A stretch of DNA of 64,000 nt from Clostridium_B lapidicellarium (GTDB taxonomy: Bacteria > Bacillota > Clostridia > Clostridiales > Clostridiaceae). The notes below the pieces were generated by a model that was given only the letters and a program-made list of their open reading frames with translations, was not told the origin of the DNA and searched no databases. Within the stretch, counting starts at the first letter, position 1; every line of letters starts with the position of its first letter. The DNA lies in the NCBI RefSeq assembly GCF_041224415.1, contig NZ_JBGFFE010000002.1, forward strand, positions 186,001 through 250,000. The letters run 5' to 3'. A program made the position numbers and the translations under genes. Shown here in pieces: positions 1 to 9,776 of this stretch.

Positions 1-248
1 ACATGTTTGTAACAAGCTGGTGCCCCTACTGCAAGCAGGCACTATCGTGGATGAAGGAAATTCAAGACAAAGTCCCCGAATATAAAAAAGTAAATGTTGA
101 AATAATCGATGAGGAAAAGCACCCCGAAATAGCTAAAAAATACGACTATTATTACGTACCTACATATTTCGTGGGCAGCACTAAAATTCATGAAGGTGTT
201 CCGTCACCGGAGATTATAGAGAAAGTTTTTGAAAAATCACTTCATTAA
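1..248 (+). CDS. Glutaredoxin-like thioredoxin-fold protein (5' end may be cut)
   Basis: A small thiol-disulfide protein of the glutaredoxin/thioredoxin fold. It has a CPYC active site (in TSWCPYCKQA) right after the first beta strand, a cis-proline-type segment (VPTYFVG) near residue 53, and a closing helix. About 81 residues are visible, normal for a minimal glutaredoxin. The first ATG is at base 3, but the beta strand before CPYC is very short, so the true start probably lies a few codons upstream of the window. The likely role is reduction of a cytosolic disulfide or mixed disulfide; the partner cannot be inferred. It ends just before a strong inverted repeat shared with the convergent tex gene. 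Confidence 0.85.
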   Translation, partial: MFVTSWCPYCKQALSWMKEIQDKVPEYKKVNVEIIDEEKHPEIAKKYDYYYVPTYFVGSTKIHEGVPSPEIIEKVFEKSLH

Positions 249-265
249 AAAATTACTATAAAAAC

Positions 266-304
266 AGGTGCTTCAAGATTACTCAAAATAATCTCGAAGC
301 ACCT
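266..304. terminator. Bidirectional terminator between glutaredoxin-like gene and tex
   Basis: Inverted repeat with arms AGGTGCTTC and GAAGCACCT, extended by AGATTA/TAATCT with one bulge on each side. It lies between two convergent stop codons, so it probably serves both genes. Confidence 0.75.
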
Positions 305-315
305 CCACATTCCAT

Positions 316-2490
316 TTATAGGTTCCGGATACCGTTTGATTTCATGCTGAGAGAAATTCTCTTCCTCTTTTCATCTACATCAAGTACGGTTACCTGTACA
401 ACATCCCCGACTCTGACTACATCAAGAGGATGCTTTACAAATTTGTCCGAAAGCTGACTTATATGCACCAGACCATCCTGATGTACACCAATATCTACAA
501 AAGCACCAAAATCGGCCACATTCCTGACTGTACCCGTAAGTACCATCCCGGGTTTAATCTGGCTTAAATCCATAATTCCCTTTTTGAGTACAGGTTTTGG
601 AAGTTCTTCCCTGGGATCCCTTCCCGGCTTTTTTATCTCCTTTACAATATCATTCAATGTGGGTATCCCTACGCCGAGTTTTTTAGAAAGAGCCTCAATG
701 CCAATCCTTTCCACCCTGTCATCTATATGGGAGACATCTCTGTTTTTAAGATCATCTACAGTGTATCCCAGGAGATTTAAAAGCCCTTTTGCCGCATCAT
801 AGGATTCAGGATGAACCGAAGTGTTGTCAAGAGGCTCAGAACTTTCCATCACTTTGAGAAAGCCAGCACACTGCTCAAAGGCCTTATTTCCAAGTCCCTT
901 CACTTTTAGAAGTTCTCTCCTGTTTTTAAATTTCCCATTATCCTCCCTGTAGGCCACAATATTAGCTGCTGTAGCCGAATTTATCCCGGATATATAGGAT
1001 AAAAGGGAAGGTGTCGCTGTATTCAAGTCAACTCCCACACTATTTACACAATCTTCCACTACACCTTTCAGTGACTCATCCAGTTTTTTAGCGGTAATAT
1101 CATGCTGGTACTGTCCCACTCCTATGGATTTAGGATCTATCTTTACAAGTTCTGCAAGAGGATCCTGCAGCCTCCTTCCTATGGATATGGCCCCTCTTAA
1201 CGACACATTTACATCCGGATATTCCTTTGCAGCAAGTTCGGAAGCCGAATAAACGGAAGCCCCTGCTTCAGACACTATCACATAATAAAGATCCCTATCC
1301 TTCTCTTCCTTCACTTCCCTTATAAGCCTTTCTATTACTTTTTCCGACTCTCTGCTGGCCGTTCCGTTACCAAGGGATATTACACCAACATCATATTTAT
1401 AAACCAGTTTCTTCAACTTTTCTATAGAACCGTCTACATCATTTTGAGGTGCAGTGGCATAGACTATGGCTGTATCCATTAGTTTCCCCGTATCATCCAA
1501 TACTGCAATCTTACATCCATTTCTGAAACCCGGATCATAGCCAAGTACATTTTTACCCTTTATAGGCGGCTGCATCAAAAGTGACTTTAAATTGGCCTTG
1601 AATATCCTTATCGCACCTTCTTCACCTTTATCCGTAAGTTCAGATCTTATTTCCCTCTCAATAGAAGGGTAAATAAGCCTTTTCAGGGAATCTTTTATAC
1701 TCTTTTCTATATAGACATCCGTTATGGCATTACCCTTCAGGCACTGTTTTTCCAAATAATTTATTACATTATCCAAGTCACAGGTTATTTTCACCGAAAG
1801 TACTTTTTCCCTTTCACCCCGGTTTATGGCAAGTATTCTATGTGCAGGAATGGATTTAACCGCTTCACTGTAATCATAATACATCTCATAGGGAGTAGGT
1901 TCTTCACTCTTTCCTCTGGTTTCAACTACACCGTTATTTTGGGCAAATTTTCTTATCCACTTTCTGTAAACAGCATTGTCTGAAATAATCTCACTTATTA
2001 TATCCACGGCTCCATCCAGAGCCTCATCCGCCGACTGCACTTTTTTCTCCTTGTTTATAAACCGCCCGGCATACTCTTTTATATTCTCCCTGAAATTTTC
2101 ATCTAAAATTACCCTGGAAAGTGCTTCAAGCCCCTTTCCCTTTGCAATGACAGCTCTGGTCCTTTTTTTAGGCTTATAGGGTCTGTATATGTCCTCTACT
2201 TCCATGAGAGTATCAGCATTTTCTATGGATTTTTTCAAACCACCCGTAAGTTTGTTCTGCTGCCCTATTATCCTTATTACATCTTCTTTTCTGCTTCCAA
2301 GATTTCTGAGATACACAAGTCTTTCTTCAAGTTTTCTTAAAATTACATCGCTCATGCTTCCAGTTAGTTCTTTTCTGTACCTGGCTATGAAGGGCACCGT
2401 ATTTCCAGAATCCAAAAGTTCAATTACATTAACTATGTATTTTTTATTTACACCCAGCTCTGATACCAGGGTGTCTACTATATTATCCAT
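316..2490 (-). CDS. tex: Tex-family transcription accessory / S1 RNA-binding protein
   Basis: 724 residues, the normal length of Tex, a cytoplasmic nucleic-acid-binding protein implicated in transcription and stress tolerance. Visible domains in order are an N-terminal helical region, a YqgF/RNase H-like domain beginning near GYDPGFRNGCK (about residue 320), helix-hairpin-helix repeats around NTATPSLLSYISG, and a C-terminal S1 domain containing VADFGAFVDIGVHQDGLVHI. The start ATG has a strong GGAGGAG site six bases upstream. It is monocistronic and divergent from the M28 peptidase gene. Recognition is secure from the YqgF, HhH and S1 order; its role in this organism is not known. Confidence 0.95.
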   Translation of the reverse strand: MDNIVDTLVSELGVNKKYIVNVIELLDSGNTVPFIARYRKELTGSMSDVILRKLEERLVYLRNLGSRKEDVIRIIGQQNKLTGGLKKSIENADTLMEVEDIYRPYKPKKRTRAVIAKGKGLEALSRVILDENFRENIKEYAGRFINKEKKVQSADEALDGAVDIISEIISDNAVYRKWIRKFAQNNGVVETRGKSEEPTPYEMYYDYSEAVKSIPAHRILAINRGEREKVLSVKITCDLDNVINYLEKQCLKGNAITDVYIEKSIKDSLKRLIYPSIEREIRSELTDKGEEGAIRIFKANLKSLLMQPPIKGKNVLGYDPGFRNGCKIAVLDDTGKLMDTAIVYATAPQNDVDGSIEKLKKLVYKYDVGVISLGNGTASRESEKVIERLIREVKEEKDRDLYYVIVSEAGASVYSASELAAKEYPDVNVSLRGAISIGRRLQDPLAELVKIDPKSIGVGQYQHDITAKKLDESLKGVVEDCVNSVGVDLNTATPSLLSYISGINSATAANIVAYREDNGKFKNRRELLKVKGLGNKAFEQCAGFLKVMESSEPLDNTSVHPESYDAAKGLLNLLGYTVDDLKNRDVSHIDDRVERIGIEALSKKLGVGIPTLNDIVKEIKKPGRDPREELPKPVLKKGIMDLSQIKPGMVLTGTVRNVADFGAFVDIGVHQDGLVHISQLSDKFVKHPLDVVRVGDVVQVTVLDVDEKRKRISLSMKSNGIRNL

Positions 2491-2587
2491 ATTCTCCTCC
2501 TCACATATTTTATCTGAAATATAGTTATATACATTTTAACAAATTAATATATTTATAAAGACATCAATTAAAAAAAGGTTCTATGTA

Positions 2588-3970
2588 ATGAAAAATTTTA
2601 TACTGCATCTGTCAATTGCCTTTCTGTGCGTTGTCTGTTCTTTGAGTTTTCAATACTGCTGTTTCATAACCCCCCTTGATCCAGCGGAAGTAAAACACAA
2701 TATATCCTACCTGTCCTCTGATTTATTCAAGGGAAGGCTTCCCGGCACTCTGGAAAATTATCAGGTGGTAAATATTATAAAAAATTATTTTAAAAAGCAG
2801 CATCTAAAGCCTTACAATGGAAATTATCTTGAAAGCTTTAAAGTGCTTTATCCAAAAAGAATAGAAGGTAGTCCATATTTAAAAGTACTGGATAAAAACA
2901 GCTTCACAATAAAGCAATATAAATATGGAATAGATTATAAAGAGGATATGTTAAATTTCAGGGGCAATAAAATATCTTTCAAAAAATCCAATATACTGCT
3001 TGAAAAGGGAAATAGCTTTCAAATACACAAAGATAATAAATACTTTATATTTTACAATCCAGAAGATGACGATCTAAATTTCAGAAGTTCCTTTATGGCA
3101 AATTCCGGACAATCCATGTTTATAATGATAAAAAAGCAGACCGCCCATGAAATTAAAAAATACATCGACATGGGATATGAAATAAGCTGTTTTATACCCT
3201 TTGAAAATAATCAAACTTCTATTTACAACATAATAGGTTACATAAAAGGAAAGGACTCAAATTTGCCCCCTCTGGTTCTATGCGCTCATTTTGACCATCT
3301 TGGCACCGATTTGTCCGGGAAAATATACAGCGGAGCTCTGGACAATGCCTCCGGCACATCATTTTTACTGGGGCTTGTAAAATATATAAATTCCCTCGGG
3401 AAACCAGACAGGAATATAATAATAGCATCTTTTAATGCAGAAGAATTTGGCTGTCTTGGATCAAAGGCATTTCTACAAAAATATTCAGAAGAACTCAAAG
3501 GGGGTAAAGTGATGAATTTCGACATGATAGGCAGTAATAAAAAAATACCTCTTACCATAATGGGCAGCAAATGTGATACAAAAAATACCGGTTTTATAAG
3601 GGAAATAGCCAATCTATGCCTCAGGAACAAAGTGGAATTTAAATACGTATTTGAAAATTCCAGTGATCATGAATATTTCAGGGCTTATGCCATAGATGCC
3701 GTTACCCTGTCGGACGAAGACATGTCAAAAATCCACAGGCCGGAGGATAAACCGTCATATATAGGCAGTCAATCCATAGAACGGTGTTTTAAAGTAACTT
3801 CCGATGAAATAGTAAAATATGCTTTTCAAAATAATTTCTTTGTCCTGTACTGTGGAAGGCTATTTCTATTGTCAGCCGTTGGTATAATTCTAATATTAAA
3901 ATATACCGAGAAAAGATCCCGTATGACCTCTTCCAAATCTGGCAAAAATCACTATAGCAGCAGCAGCTAA
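2588..3970 (+). CDS. M28-family zinc aminopeptidase, membrane anchored
   Basis: 460 residues. An N-terminal hydrophobic signal/anchor (residues about 4-28) is followed by a PA-like insert and an M28 peptidase domain. The five metal ligands expected of the family are all visible: H in CAHFDHLG, D in GALDNASGT, E-E in NAEEFGCLGS, D in NFDMIGS, and H in SSDHEYFRA plus a late KIHRPED. It is therefore probably an active exported di-zinc aminopeptidase. A second hydrophobic segment near the C-terminus (FVLYCGRLFLLSAVGIILIL) suggests it is held at both ends in the membrane. The last 75 bases overlap the end of the opposing MFS gene. The substrate is unknown. Confidence 0.9.
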   Translation: MKNFILHLSIAFLCVVCSLSFQYCCFITPLDPAEVKHNISYLSSDLFKGRLPGTLENYQVVNIIKNYFKKQHLKPYNGNYLESFKVLYPKRIEGSPYLKVLDKNSFTIKQYKYGIDYKEDMLNFRGNKISFKKSNILLEKGNSFQIHKDNKYFIFYNPEDDDLNFRSSFMANSGQSMFIMIKKQTAHEIKKYIDMGYEISCFIPFENNQTSIYNIIGYIKGKDSNLPPLVLCAHFDHLGTDLSGKIYSGALDNASGTSFLLGLVKYINSLGKPDRNIIIASFNAEEFGCLGSKAFLQKYSEELKGGKVMNFDMIGSNKKIPLTIMGSKCDTKNTGFIREIANLCLRNKVEFKYVFENSSDHEYFRAYAIDAVTLSDEDMSKIHRPEDKPSYIGSQSIERCFKVTSDEIVKYAFQNNFFVLYCGRLFLLSAVGIILILKYTEKRSRMTSSKSGKNHYSSSS

Positions 3971-5146
3971 AAATATGATCAAACCGCAGCTGAAAAAGCC
4001 AAATTCTCCACCGAATTTTTCCATTATCATGCCCGAAAAAGCACTTCCAAGGGGGGTGCTTCCTATATTTAAAAGGGAATATATGCTCATGACTCTTCCT
4101 CTGTATTCATCGTCAGTATTAAATTGCAATGTAGTATTGGCTTTATTCAAAAAAGTAAGGTTAAAAAATCCTATGGATATAAAAACTAAGCTCACCGATA
4201 CAAAATCCTTTGTAAACAAAGTTATCATCTGTAAAATTGCAATTATAAATGAATTTACAATAAGATGGTATTTGCTTCTGAGTCTTCCACCATGTCCAGC
4301 CATAAATATAGCTCCTATAAGGGATCCCAAACCTATAAGACTTAAAAGCAAACTGTAAACTCTGGAATTGCCATTCATGACTTCCCTAGCAAAAACAGGC
4401 ACTATAACATTGCTGTTAAATGCAAAAGTACACACTATGGCCAGTACAAACATAGTAGAAATCAATATCCTATTATTTATAGTATACAATATACCGTCTT
4501 TGAGATCCTTAAATAAACCAGATCCCTTCTTTTCAATCACCGGATTTCCCCTGGCCCTTATCTTGATTATCCCATATATTACAGGTATGAAACTAAAGGC
4601 ATTCACGAGAAAACACTGAAACACTCCAAAACTGTCCATAAGCATCCCAGCCACTGCCGGGCCAACTATACGGGACATGTTAAACACAGTGGAATTTAAG
4701 GATATGGCATTCGGCAAATCACTTTTACCTACAAGCTCAATAAAAAATGACTGCCTGGTCGGCATATCAAAGCTTGTTATAGTTCCATTTACTGCAGCCA
4801 GTACTGCAAGTGTCCAGTATTTACTCTCTCCCGTATATACAACAAAACTCAGTGCGAAAGCCTGCAGCATATAGGACACCTGAGTTATAAGAAGAATTTT
4901 TTTCTTAGGGTACCTTTCCACTATTACACCGCTTAAAAGAGTTATTAGAAGAACCGGGGCATATTGAAACACACCTATGAGTCCAAGTAAAAAAGGAGAA
5001 TCAGTTATTTTATACACATACCAGCTTAAAGCTGTATTTTGAATCATGGTACCCATGAGCGACAGAATCTGGCCGGACAAAAAATATCTGAAATCTCTGT
5101 GATTAAGTGAAATAAAAGTACCTTTAAATTTCATTCCAGTGTCCAA
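3896..5146 (-). CDS. MFS transporter (MFS_3 / EntS-like exporter)
   Basis: About 416 residues with the hydrophobicity pattern of 12 membrane helices and a major-facilitator loop (GVIVERYPKKKIL) between helices 2 and 3. The opening RDFRYFLSGQILSLMGTMIQ is typical of the MFS_3 group that includes enterobactin exporter EntS and macrolide exporters; the substrate here cannot be assigned. The longest frame opens with TTG at 5146, behind a GGGAGGG site; an ATG at 5134 is an alternative start. The 3' end runs 75 bases into the end of the convergent M28 peptidase gene. Confidence 0.9.
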   Translation of the reverse strand: MDTGMKFKGTFISLNHRDFRYFLSGQILSLMGTMIQNTALSWYVYKITDSPFLLGLIGVFQYAPVLLITLLSGVIVERYPKKKILLITQVSYMLQAFALSFVVYTGESKYWTLAVLAAVNGTITSFDMPTRQSFFIELVGKSDLPNAISLNSTVFNMSRIVGPAVAGMLMDSFGVFQCFLVNAFSFIPVIYGIIKIRARGNPVIEKKGSGLFKDLKDGILYTINNRILISTMFVLAIVCTFAFNSNVIVPVFAREVMNGNSRVYSLLLSLIGLGSLIGAIFMAGHGGRLRSKYHLIVNSFIIAILQMITLFTKDFVSVSLVFISIGFFNLTFLNKANTTLQFNTDDEYRGRVMSIYSLLNIGSTPLGSAFSGMIMEKFGGEFGFFSCGLIIFLAAAAIVIFARFGRGHTGSFLGIF

Positions 5147-5178
5147 CTTCTATCAATCCCTCCCTTTAAAATTAATAT

Positions 5179-5205
5179 ACTGCCTGATAATTAAAATCAG
5201 GCAGT
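5179..5205 (-). terminator. Terminator after prfB
   Basis: Perfect hairpin with arms ACTGCCTGAT and ATCAGGCAGT and a 7-base loop, 18 bases past the prfB stop. The following sequence is AT-rich rather than a pure T run. Confidence 0.7.
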
Positions 5206-5223
5206 ACATTAAAAATCATATAT

Positions 5224-6304
5224 TCATTTCATTTGAAGCTTTAAATATCCCTTTATAAAATCATCTATATTGCCATCCATTACAGAAGATATATTACCGC
5301 TTTCAACGCCTGTCCTGTGATCTTTTACCAAGCTGTAAGGATGAAATACATAGGACCTTATCTGACTTCCCCAGCCCATATCCTTAAGCTCTCCCGTCAG
5401 ATCCTCTATTTTGTCTTTATGTGCCCTCTCCTTAAGTTCCACCAATTTCGATTTCAACATCTTCAGTGCCTGTTCCCTGTTAAAGTGCTGGCTTCTTTCA
5501 TTTTGACACTGTACAACTATCCCGGTAGGTATATGTGTTATCCTCACAGCCGATTCAGTTTTATTTACATACTGTCCCCCTGCTCCTCCTGCCCTGAAAG
5601 TATCTACTTTAAGATCCTCGGGTCTAATATCTATATTTTGACTTTCCGTGAGTTCAGGAAGGACTTCCACCGATGTAAAGGAAGTTTGCCTTTTCCCGTT
5701 TGCATTGAATGGGGATATTCTTACCAAACGGTGAATTCCCTTTTCAGATTTCAGGTATCCATACGCAAATTCTCCCACAATCTTCAGGGAAACACTTTTT
5801 ATTCCCACGTCATCCGCCTGAAGCATATCAAGGGTTTCAATCCTATAACCTTTTTTTTCTGCCCATCTCGTATACATTCTAAGCAGCATTTCCGTCCAGT
5901 CCTGGGCATCTTTTCCCCCGACTCCTACATGTAGGTTCAATATTGCATTATTTCTGTCATATTCACCATTCAAGAGAATTTCAGTTTTGAATTTTTCTAC
6001 ACAGGACTCTATGTTTCCTATCTCATTTGAAATATCCTTGGCCGAAATACTTTCATCTTCCGACGCAATTTCAAGTAGGACTTTTGCATCCTCTATTCTC
6101 TGCAAAAGATTTTTGTATTCATTGAGTTTATCCTCAAGATTTTTTTCCTCGCTGGATATTTCCCGGGCTCTCTTTACATCATTCCAAAAGCCAGTCTCCT
6201 GCATTTTTATCTGAAGTTCCTCTATTCTGTTTTCAGAACCCTCTATGTCAAAGTGAATCCCTCATTTGCAGTATATTTTGTTTTAAATCATTCAATTTAC
6301 TCAT
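5224..6304 (-). CDS. prfB: Peptide chain release factor 2 with programmed +1 frameshift
   Basis: RF2 recognises UGA and UAA and releases the nascent chain. The main frame carries the GGQ motif (AGGAGGQYVNKTESAV) and the RF2 anticodon-mimic SPF (VRISPFNANG). The open frame alone lacks the N-terminus. Reading upstream gives an ATG at 6304 and 18 codons (MSKLNDLKQNILQMRDSL) that end in CTT TGA C at 6253-6247. Skipping one base there gives GAC and continues DIEGSENRIEELQIK into the main frame, for a 359-residue product. An AGGGA sequence just before CTT is the internal Shine-Dalgarno that stimulates the shift. This is the well-known autoregulatory RF2 frameshift: when RF2 is scarce the in-frame UGA is read slowly and the ribosome shifts. 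It lies directly downstream of secA, as in many Bacillota. Confidence 0.97.
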
Positions 6305-6361
6305 ATTCTCTTCTAACTGAAATACCATTTAATCACTCTCCAATATTGCATATAATATTAA

Positions 6362-8869
6362 TCAAGCAGTTCTTCCACAGCAATTTTTATATTTTTTACC
6401 GCTTCCGCAGGGGCAGGGATCATTTCTCCCCACAGTCTTCTTCTTCCTTATAGGCTTCTTTTTCACTGAATTGCCTTCCTGCTGGTTAGTGGTTACATTC
6501 CTGGCTACTCTTTCCCTCTCAGGTGCTCTTTCTATCTGTACATGAAGCAGATATTTTATGGTGTCAAACTTGATGTTGTAAATCATCTCATCAAACATTT
6601 TGCTGCCCTCAAACTGGTATGCCTGGGCAGGCTCCTGCTGCCTATAAGCTTTAAGCCCAATGGCTCTTTTTAGATGTTCCATGTCATCTATATGATCCAT
6701 CCATCTTGTATCAACAACTCTCAGCAAAATAACTCTCTCAATTTCCCTCATCTGCTCCGGGGTAAATTCTTGTTCTTTTTTCTCATAAATCTTCATACCT
6801 ATATCTGTAAATTTATCTTTGATCTCATCATTAGAAAGATCTATGACATCTTCCTTCTTGACAGAACCCTTAGGTACATAGATCTCTTCCATGTATTCAA
6901 TCAGCTTAGCTATTTCATCCTCAAATTCCTCTTCTACGCCGGATATATGGGAATCCACGATGGAAGACACAAGGCTCTTCATCATTCTCAGTATGTCATC
7001 TTTCAGATCTTCTCCTTCAAGAACCTGGGATCTCTGCTTATATATTATCTCCCTCTGTTTATTTATGACATCGTCATATTGAAGAAGCGTCTTCCTTATA
7101 TCAAAATTATTTCCCTCCACTTTTTTCTGTGCACTTTCTATGGCATTTGTAACCATTTTGCTTTCTATGGCCTCATCATCTTTAAGCCCCAATTTTTCAA
7201 CTACATTCTTAAGTTTATCCGAGCCAAATATTCTCATGAGGTCATCTTCCAAAGATACATAAAATCTTGAAGCTCCAGGATCACCCTGACGGCCTGAACG
7301 ACCTCTCAGCTGGTTATCAATTCGTCTGGATTCATGCCTTTCAGTACCTATCACCTTGAGTCCTCCAAGGGCTACTACACCCTTACCAAGTTTTATATCG
7401 GTACCACGGCCTGCCATATTAGTAGCTATAGTGACAGTCCCCTTTTCGCCTGCATGGGAAATTATCTCAGCTTCCTTTTCATGAAACTTTGCATTCAAAA
7501 CCTGGTGCGAAACTCCTTTCTTTTTAAGCATATCCGAAAGAAGTTCGGATTTTTCTATACTTACAGTGCCCACCAGTACCGGCTGGCCTTTTTTGTAAGT
7601 TTCATATATTTCATCAGCTATAGCACTGAATTTGGCCTTTGCCGTCTTATAAACAACATCAGGCAGATCCTCCCTTATAACAGGTTCATGGGTGGGTACT
7701 ACTATTACATCCAATTCATATATCTCTCTGAATTCATTTTCCTCTGTCTGGGCGGTACCTGTCATACCTGACAATTTATTAAACATTCTGAAATAATTCT
7801 GATAGGTAACAGTGGCAAGGGTCTTCGATTCTCTTTCCACCTTAACTCCCTCTTTGGCTTCTATGGCCTGATGAAGTCCGTCGCTGTACCTTCTCCCTTT
7901 CATCATTCTTCCTGTAAATTCATCTACTATTAATACTTCCCCATTTTTCACCATATAATCCTTATCCCGTTTCATTATATAGTTGGCTTTCAATGATTGA
8001 ACTACATAATGCTGTATTTCCATGTTTTCAGGATCTGCATAATTGTCAAGATGAAAAAATTTTTCCGCTTTCTTCACACCCGTATCAGTAAGTATTACTG
8101 CATTTGCCTTTTCATCTACATTATAATCTTCTTCTTGCAGGGATTTTGCAAAACTGTCTGCAACATTATAGAATTCAGTTGACTTTTCCCCTTCCCCTGA
8201 AATAATAAGGGGGGTTCTGGCCTCATCGATTAAAATTGAGTCCACTTCGTCGACTATAGCAAAATTCAGCCCTCTTTGAACTCTTTCTTCTTTATATATG
8301 ACCATATTATCTCTCAAATAGTCAAATCCAAATTCACTGTTTGTTCCATAAGTTATATCACAGTTATAAGCTTCCTGACGCTGTTTTTCATCCATATCAT
8401 GTAAAATAACACCCACTGTAAGGCCCAATGCCTCATATATCGGTGCCATTGAATCTCTATCTCTTTTCGCCAGATAATCATTTACTGTCACTATATGCAC
8501 TCCCTTGCCGGTAAGTGCATTCAAATAAGCCGGTGCAGTAGCAACTAGGGTTTTACCTTCACCGGTTTTCATCTCAGCTATTCTTCCCTGATGGAGTACT
8601 ATGCCACCTATAAGCTGTTCTCTATACTGTTTCAATCCTACTTTTCGGTATCCTGCTTCCCTGACAACTGCAAAAGCTTCAGGTAATATTGAATTCAGGG
8701 ACTCGCCCTTGGAAATTCTCTCTTTAAATTCATCTGTCTTAGCCTTGAGTTCCTCATCGCTGAATTGCTGCATCTTAGAATCCATACCATCTATCTTATC
8801 CACTATAGGGATAATTCTTTTTACTTCTCGTTCGCTGTATGACTTAAATAATTTACGAAAAAGTTTCAT
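6362..8869 (-). CDS. secA: Protein translocase ATPase SecA
   Basis: 835 residues from the ATG at 8869, which has a TGAGG site nine bases upstream; GTG and ATG codons slightly further up sit on top of that site and are less likely. SecA drives export of unfolded proteins through SecYEG. Visible are Walker A MKTGEGKTLVA, Walker B region DEVDSILIDEARTP, the second RecA domain with TNMAGRGTDIKLG and QLRGRSGRQGDPG, and a C-terminal zinc SEC-C motif CPCGSGKKYKNCC that binds SecB-like partners or lipids. Length and motifs are normal for clostridial SecA1. The gene lies between hpf and prfB, a common gene order. Confidence 0.98.
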   Translation of the reverse strand: MKLFRKLFKSYSEREVKRIIPIVDKIDGMDSKMQQFSDEELKAKTDEFKERISKGESLNSILPEAFAVVREAGYRKVGLKQYREQLIGGIVLHQGRIAEMKTGEGKTLVATAPAYLNALTGKGVHIVTVNDYLAKRDRDSMAPIYEALGLTVGVILHDMDEKQRQEAYNCDITYGTNSEFGFDYLRDNMVIYKEERVQRGLNFAIVDEVDSILIDEARTPLIISGEGEKSTEFYNVADSFAKSLQEEDYNVDEKANAVILTDTGVKKAEKFFHLDNYADPENMEIQHYVVQSLKANYIMKRDKDYMVKNGEVLIVDEFTGRMMKGRRYSDGLHQAIEAKEGVKVERESKTLATVTYQNYFRMFNKLSGMTGTAQTEENEFREIYELDVIVVPTHEPVIREDLPDVVYKTAKAKFSAIADEIYETYKKGQPVLVGTVSIEKSELLSDMLKKKGVSHQVLNAKFHEKEAEIISHAGEKGTVTIATNMAGRGTDIKLGKGVVALGGLKVIGTERHESRRIDNQLRGRSGRQGDPGASRFYVSLEDDLMRIFGSDKLKNVVEKLGLKDDEAIESKMVTNAIESAQKKVEGNNFDIRKTLLQYDDVINKQREIIYKQRSQVLEGEDLKDDILRMMKSLVSSIVDSHISGVEEEFEDEIAKLIEYMEEIYVPKGSVKKEDVIDLSNDEIKDKFTDIGMKIYEKKEQEFTPEQMREIERVILLRVVDTRWMDHIDDMEHLKRAIGLKAYRQQEPAQAYQFEGSKMFDEMIYNIKFDTIKYLLHVQIERAPERERVARNVTTNQQEGNSVKKKPIRKKKTVGRNDPCPCGSGKKYKNCCGRTA

Positions 8870-9006
8870 TTTTTTCATCCTCACCACATTAAATTTTATA
8901 AAATTACATGCTCAATAAATTATATCATCTAACTATTAGCTATTCAACTTATTGTCATAATAGTTTACTTTAACTTAATAATATAAGCTGTATTTTACTA
9001 TTAAAT

Positions 9007-9030
9007 AAGAGGAAGCTTTTGCTTCCTCTT
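9007..9030 (-). terminator. Terminator after hpf
   Basis: Perfect hairpin with arms AAGAGGAAGC and GCTTCCTCTT and a four-T loop, 11 bases beyond the hpf stop codon. The downstream side on the minus strand continues into an A/T run. Confidence 0.7.
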
Positions 9031-9040
9031 CACTGCTAGA

Positions 9041-9568
9041 CTAAAATTCAGGTTCTATCAAGCCATAATTCCCGTCCCGTCTTTTATAAACTACATTTAC
9101 TTCTCCATTTTCAGCATCCCTGTATACAAAGAAGTTGTGACCCAAAAGCTCCATTTCAAGTACTGCCTCTTCCGATGACATAGGCTTCATTGCAAATTTC
9201 TTGGTCCTGACTATTTTATGTTCTTCCTCATCTTCCCCTTTATCATCTGGTATAAATTGAAACCTCAGAGATTCAGAATTATTTCTTTTCAAAAGTTTTG
9301 TCTTCTGTTTTCGTATTTGTTTTTCCAATTTGTCTAACACCAAATCTATTGAAGCATACATATCTCCACTTTCCACTTCTCCCCTCAATATAACTCCATT
9401 AAAGGGAATGGTCACTTCAATTTTCTGTCTATTTTTTTGTACACTCAATGTAGCATGGGCCTCTACATCAGGGTTGAAATACTTATCAAGCCTAGATAAT
9501 TTTTTCACCACGGCATTTTTCAATGCGTCAGTTATCACAATATTTTTTCCAGTTACAGTTATTTTCAT
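9041..9568 (-). CDS. hpf: Long-form ribosome hibernation promoting factor
   Basis: 175 residues, the length of long HPF (RaiA/YvyD). The N-terminal half (MKITVTGKNIVITDALKNAV) has the beta-alpha-beta-beta-beta-alpha ribosome-binding fold. The C-terminal part has the dimerisation domain with MSSEEAVLEMELLGHNFFVY and VVYKRRDGNYGLIEPEF. By homology it joins 70S ribosomes into inactive 100S dimers in stationary phase. The start is an ATG with GGAAAGGGG upstream. It is followed by its own terminator and then by secA, so it is probably monocistronic. Confidence 0.97.
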   Translation of the reverse strand: MKITVTGKNIVITDALKNAVVKKLSRLDKYFNPDVEAHATLSVQKNRQKIEVTIPFNGVILRGEVESGDMYASIDLVLDKLEKQIRKQKTKLLKRNNSESLRFQFIPDDKGEDEEEHKIVRTKKFAMKPMSSEEAVLEMELLGHNFFVYRDAENGEVNVVYKRRDGNYGLIEPEF

Positions 9569-9740
9569 ATTTCCAGCCCCTTTCCTACTTTATTCAAATA
9601 GATAAAATATGTTAATATTATTGTAATACTAGTAAATATAAATTACAATAGCTGCCTTTTTAAACATTTTCATTTAAGGCTGGATTTACTGCAGATTTTG
9701 AGATATAAATTCAATTAATAACTGTTTTCAACATAAAAAA

Positions 9741-9764
9741 CCTGCACCTTTCAAAAAGTGCAGG
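9741..9764 (-). terminator. Terminator after SASP gene
   Basis: Hairpin with arms CCTGCAC and GTGCAGG (central mismatches and A-rich loop), followed on the minus strand by a run of six T. It lies 12 bases past the small spore protein stop. Confidence 0.8.
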
Positions 9765-9776
9765 TTTTCATCAAAT

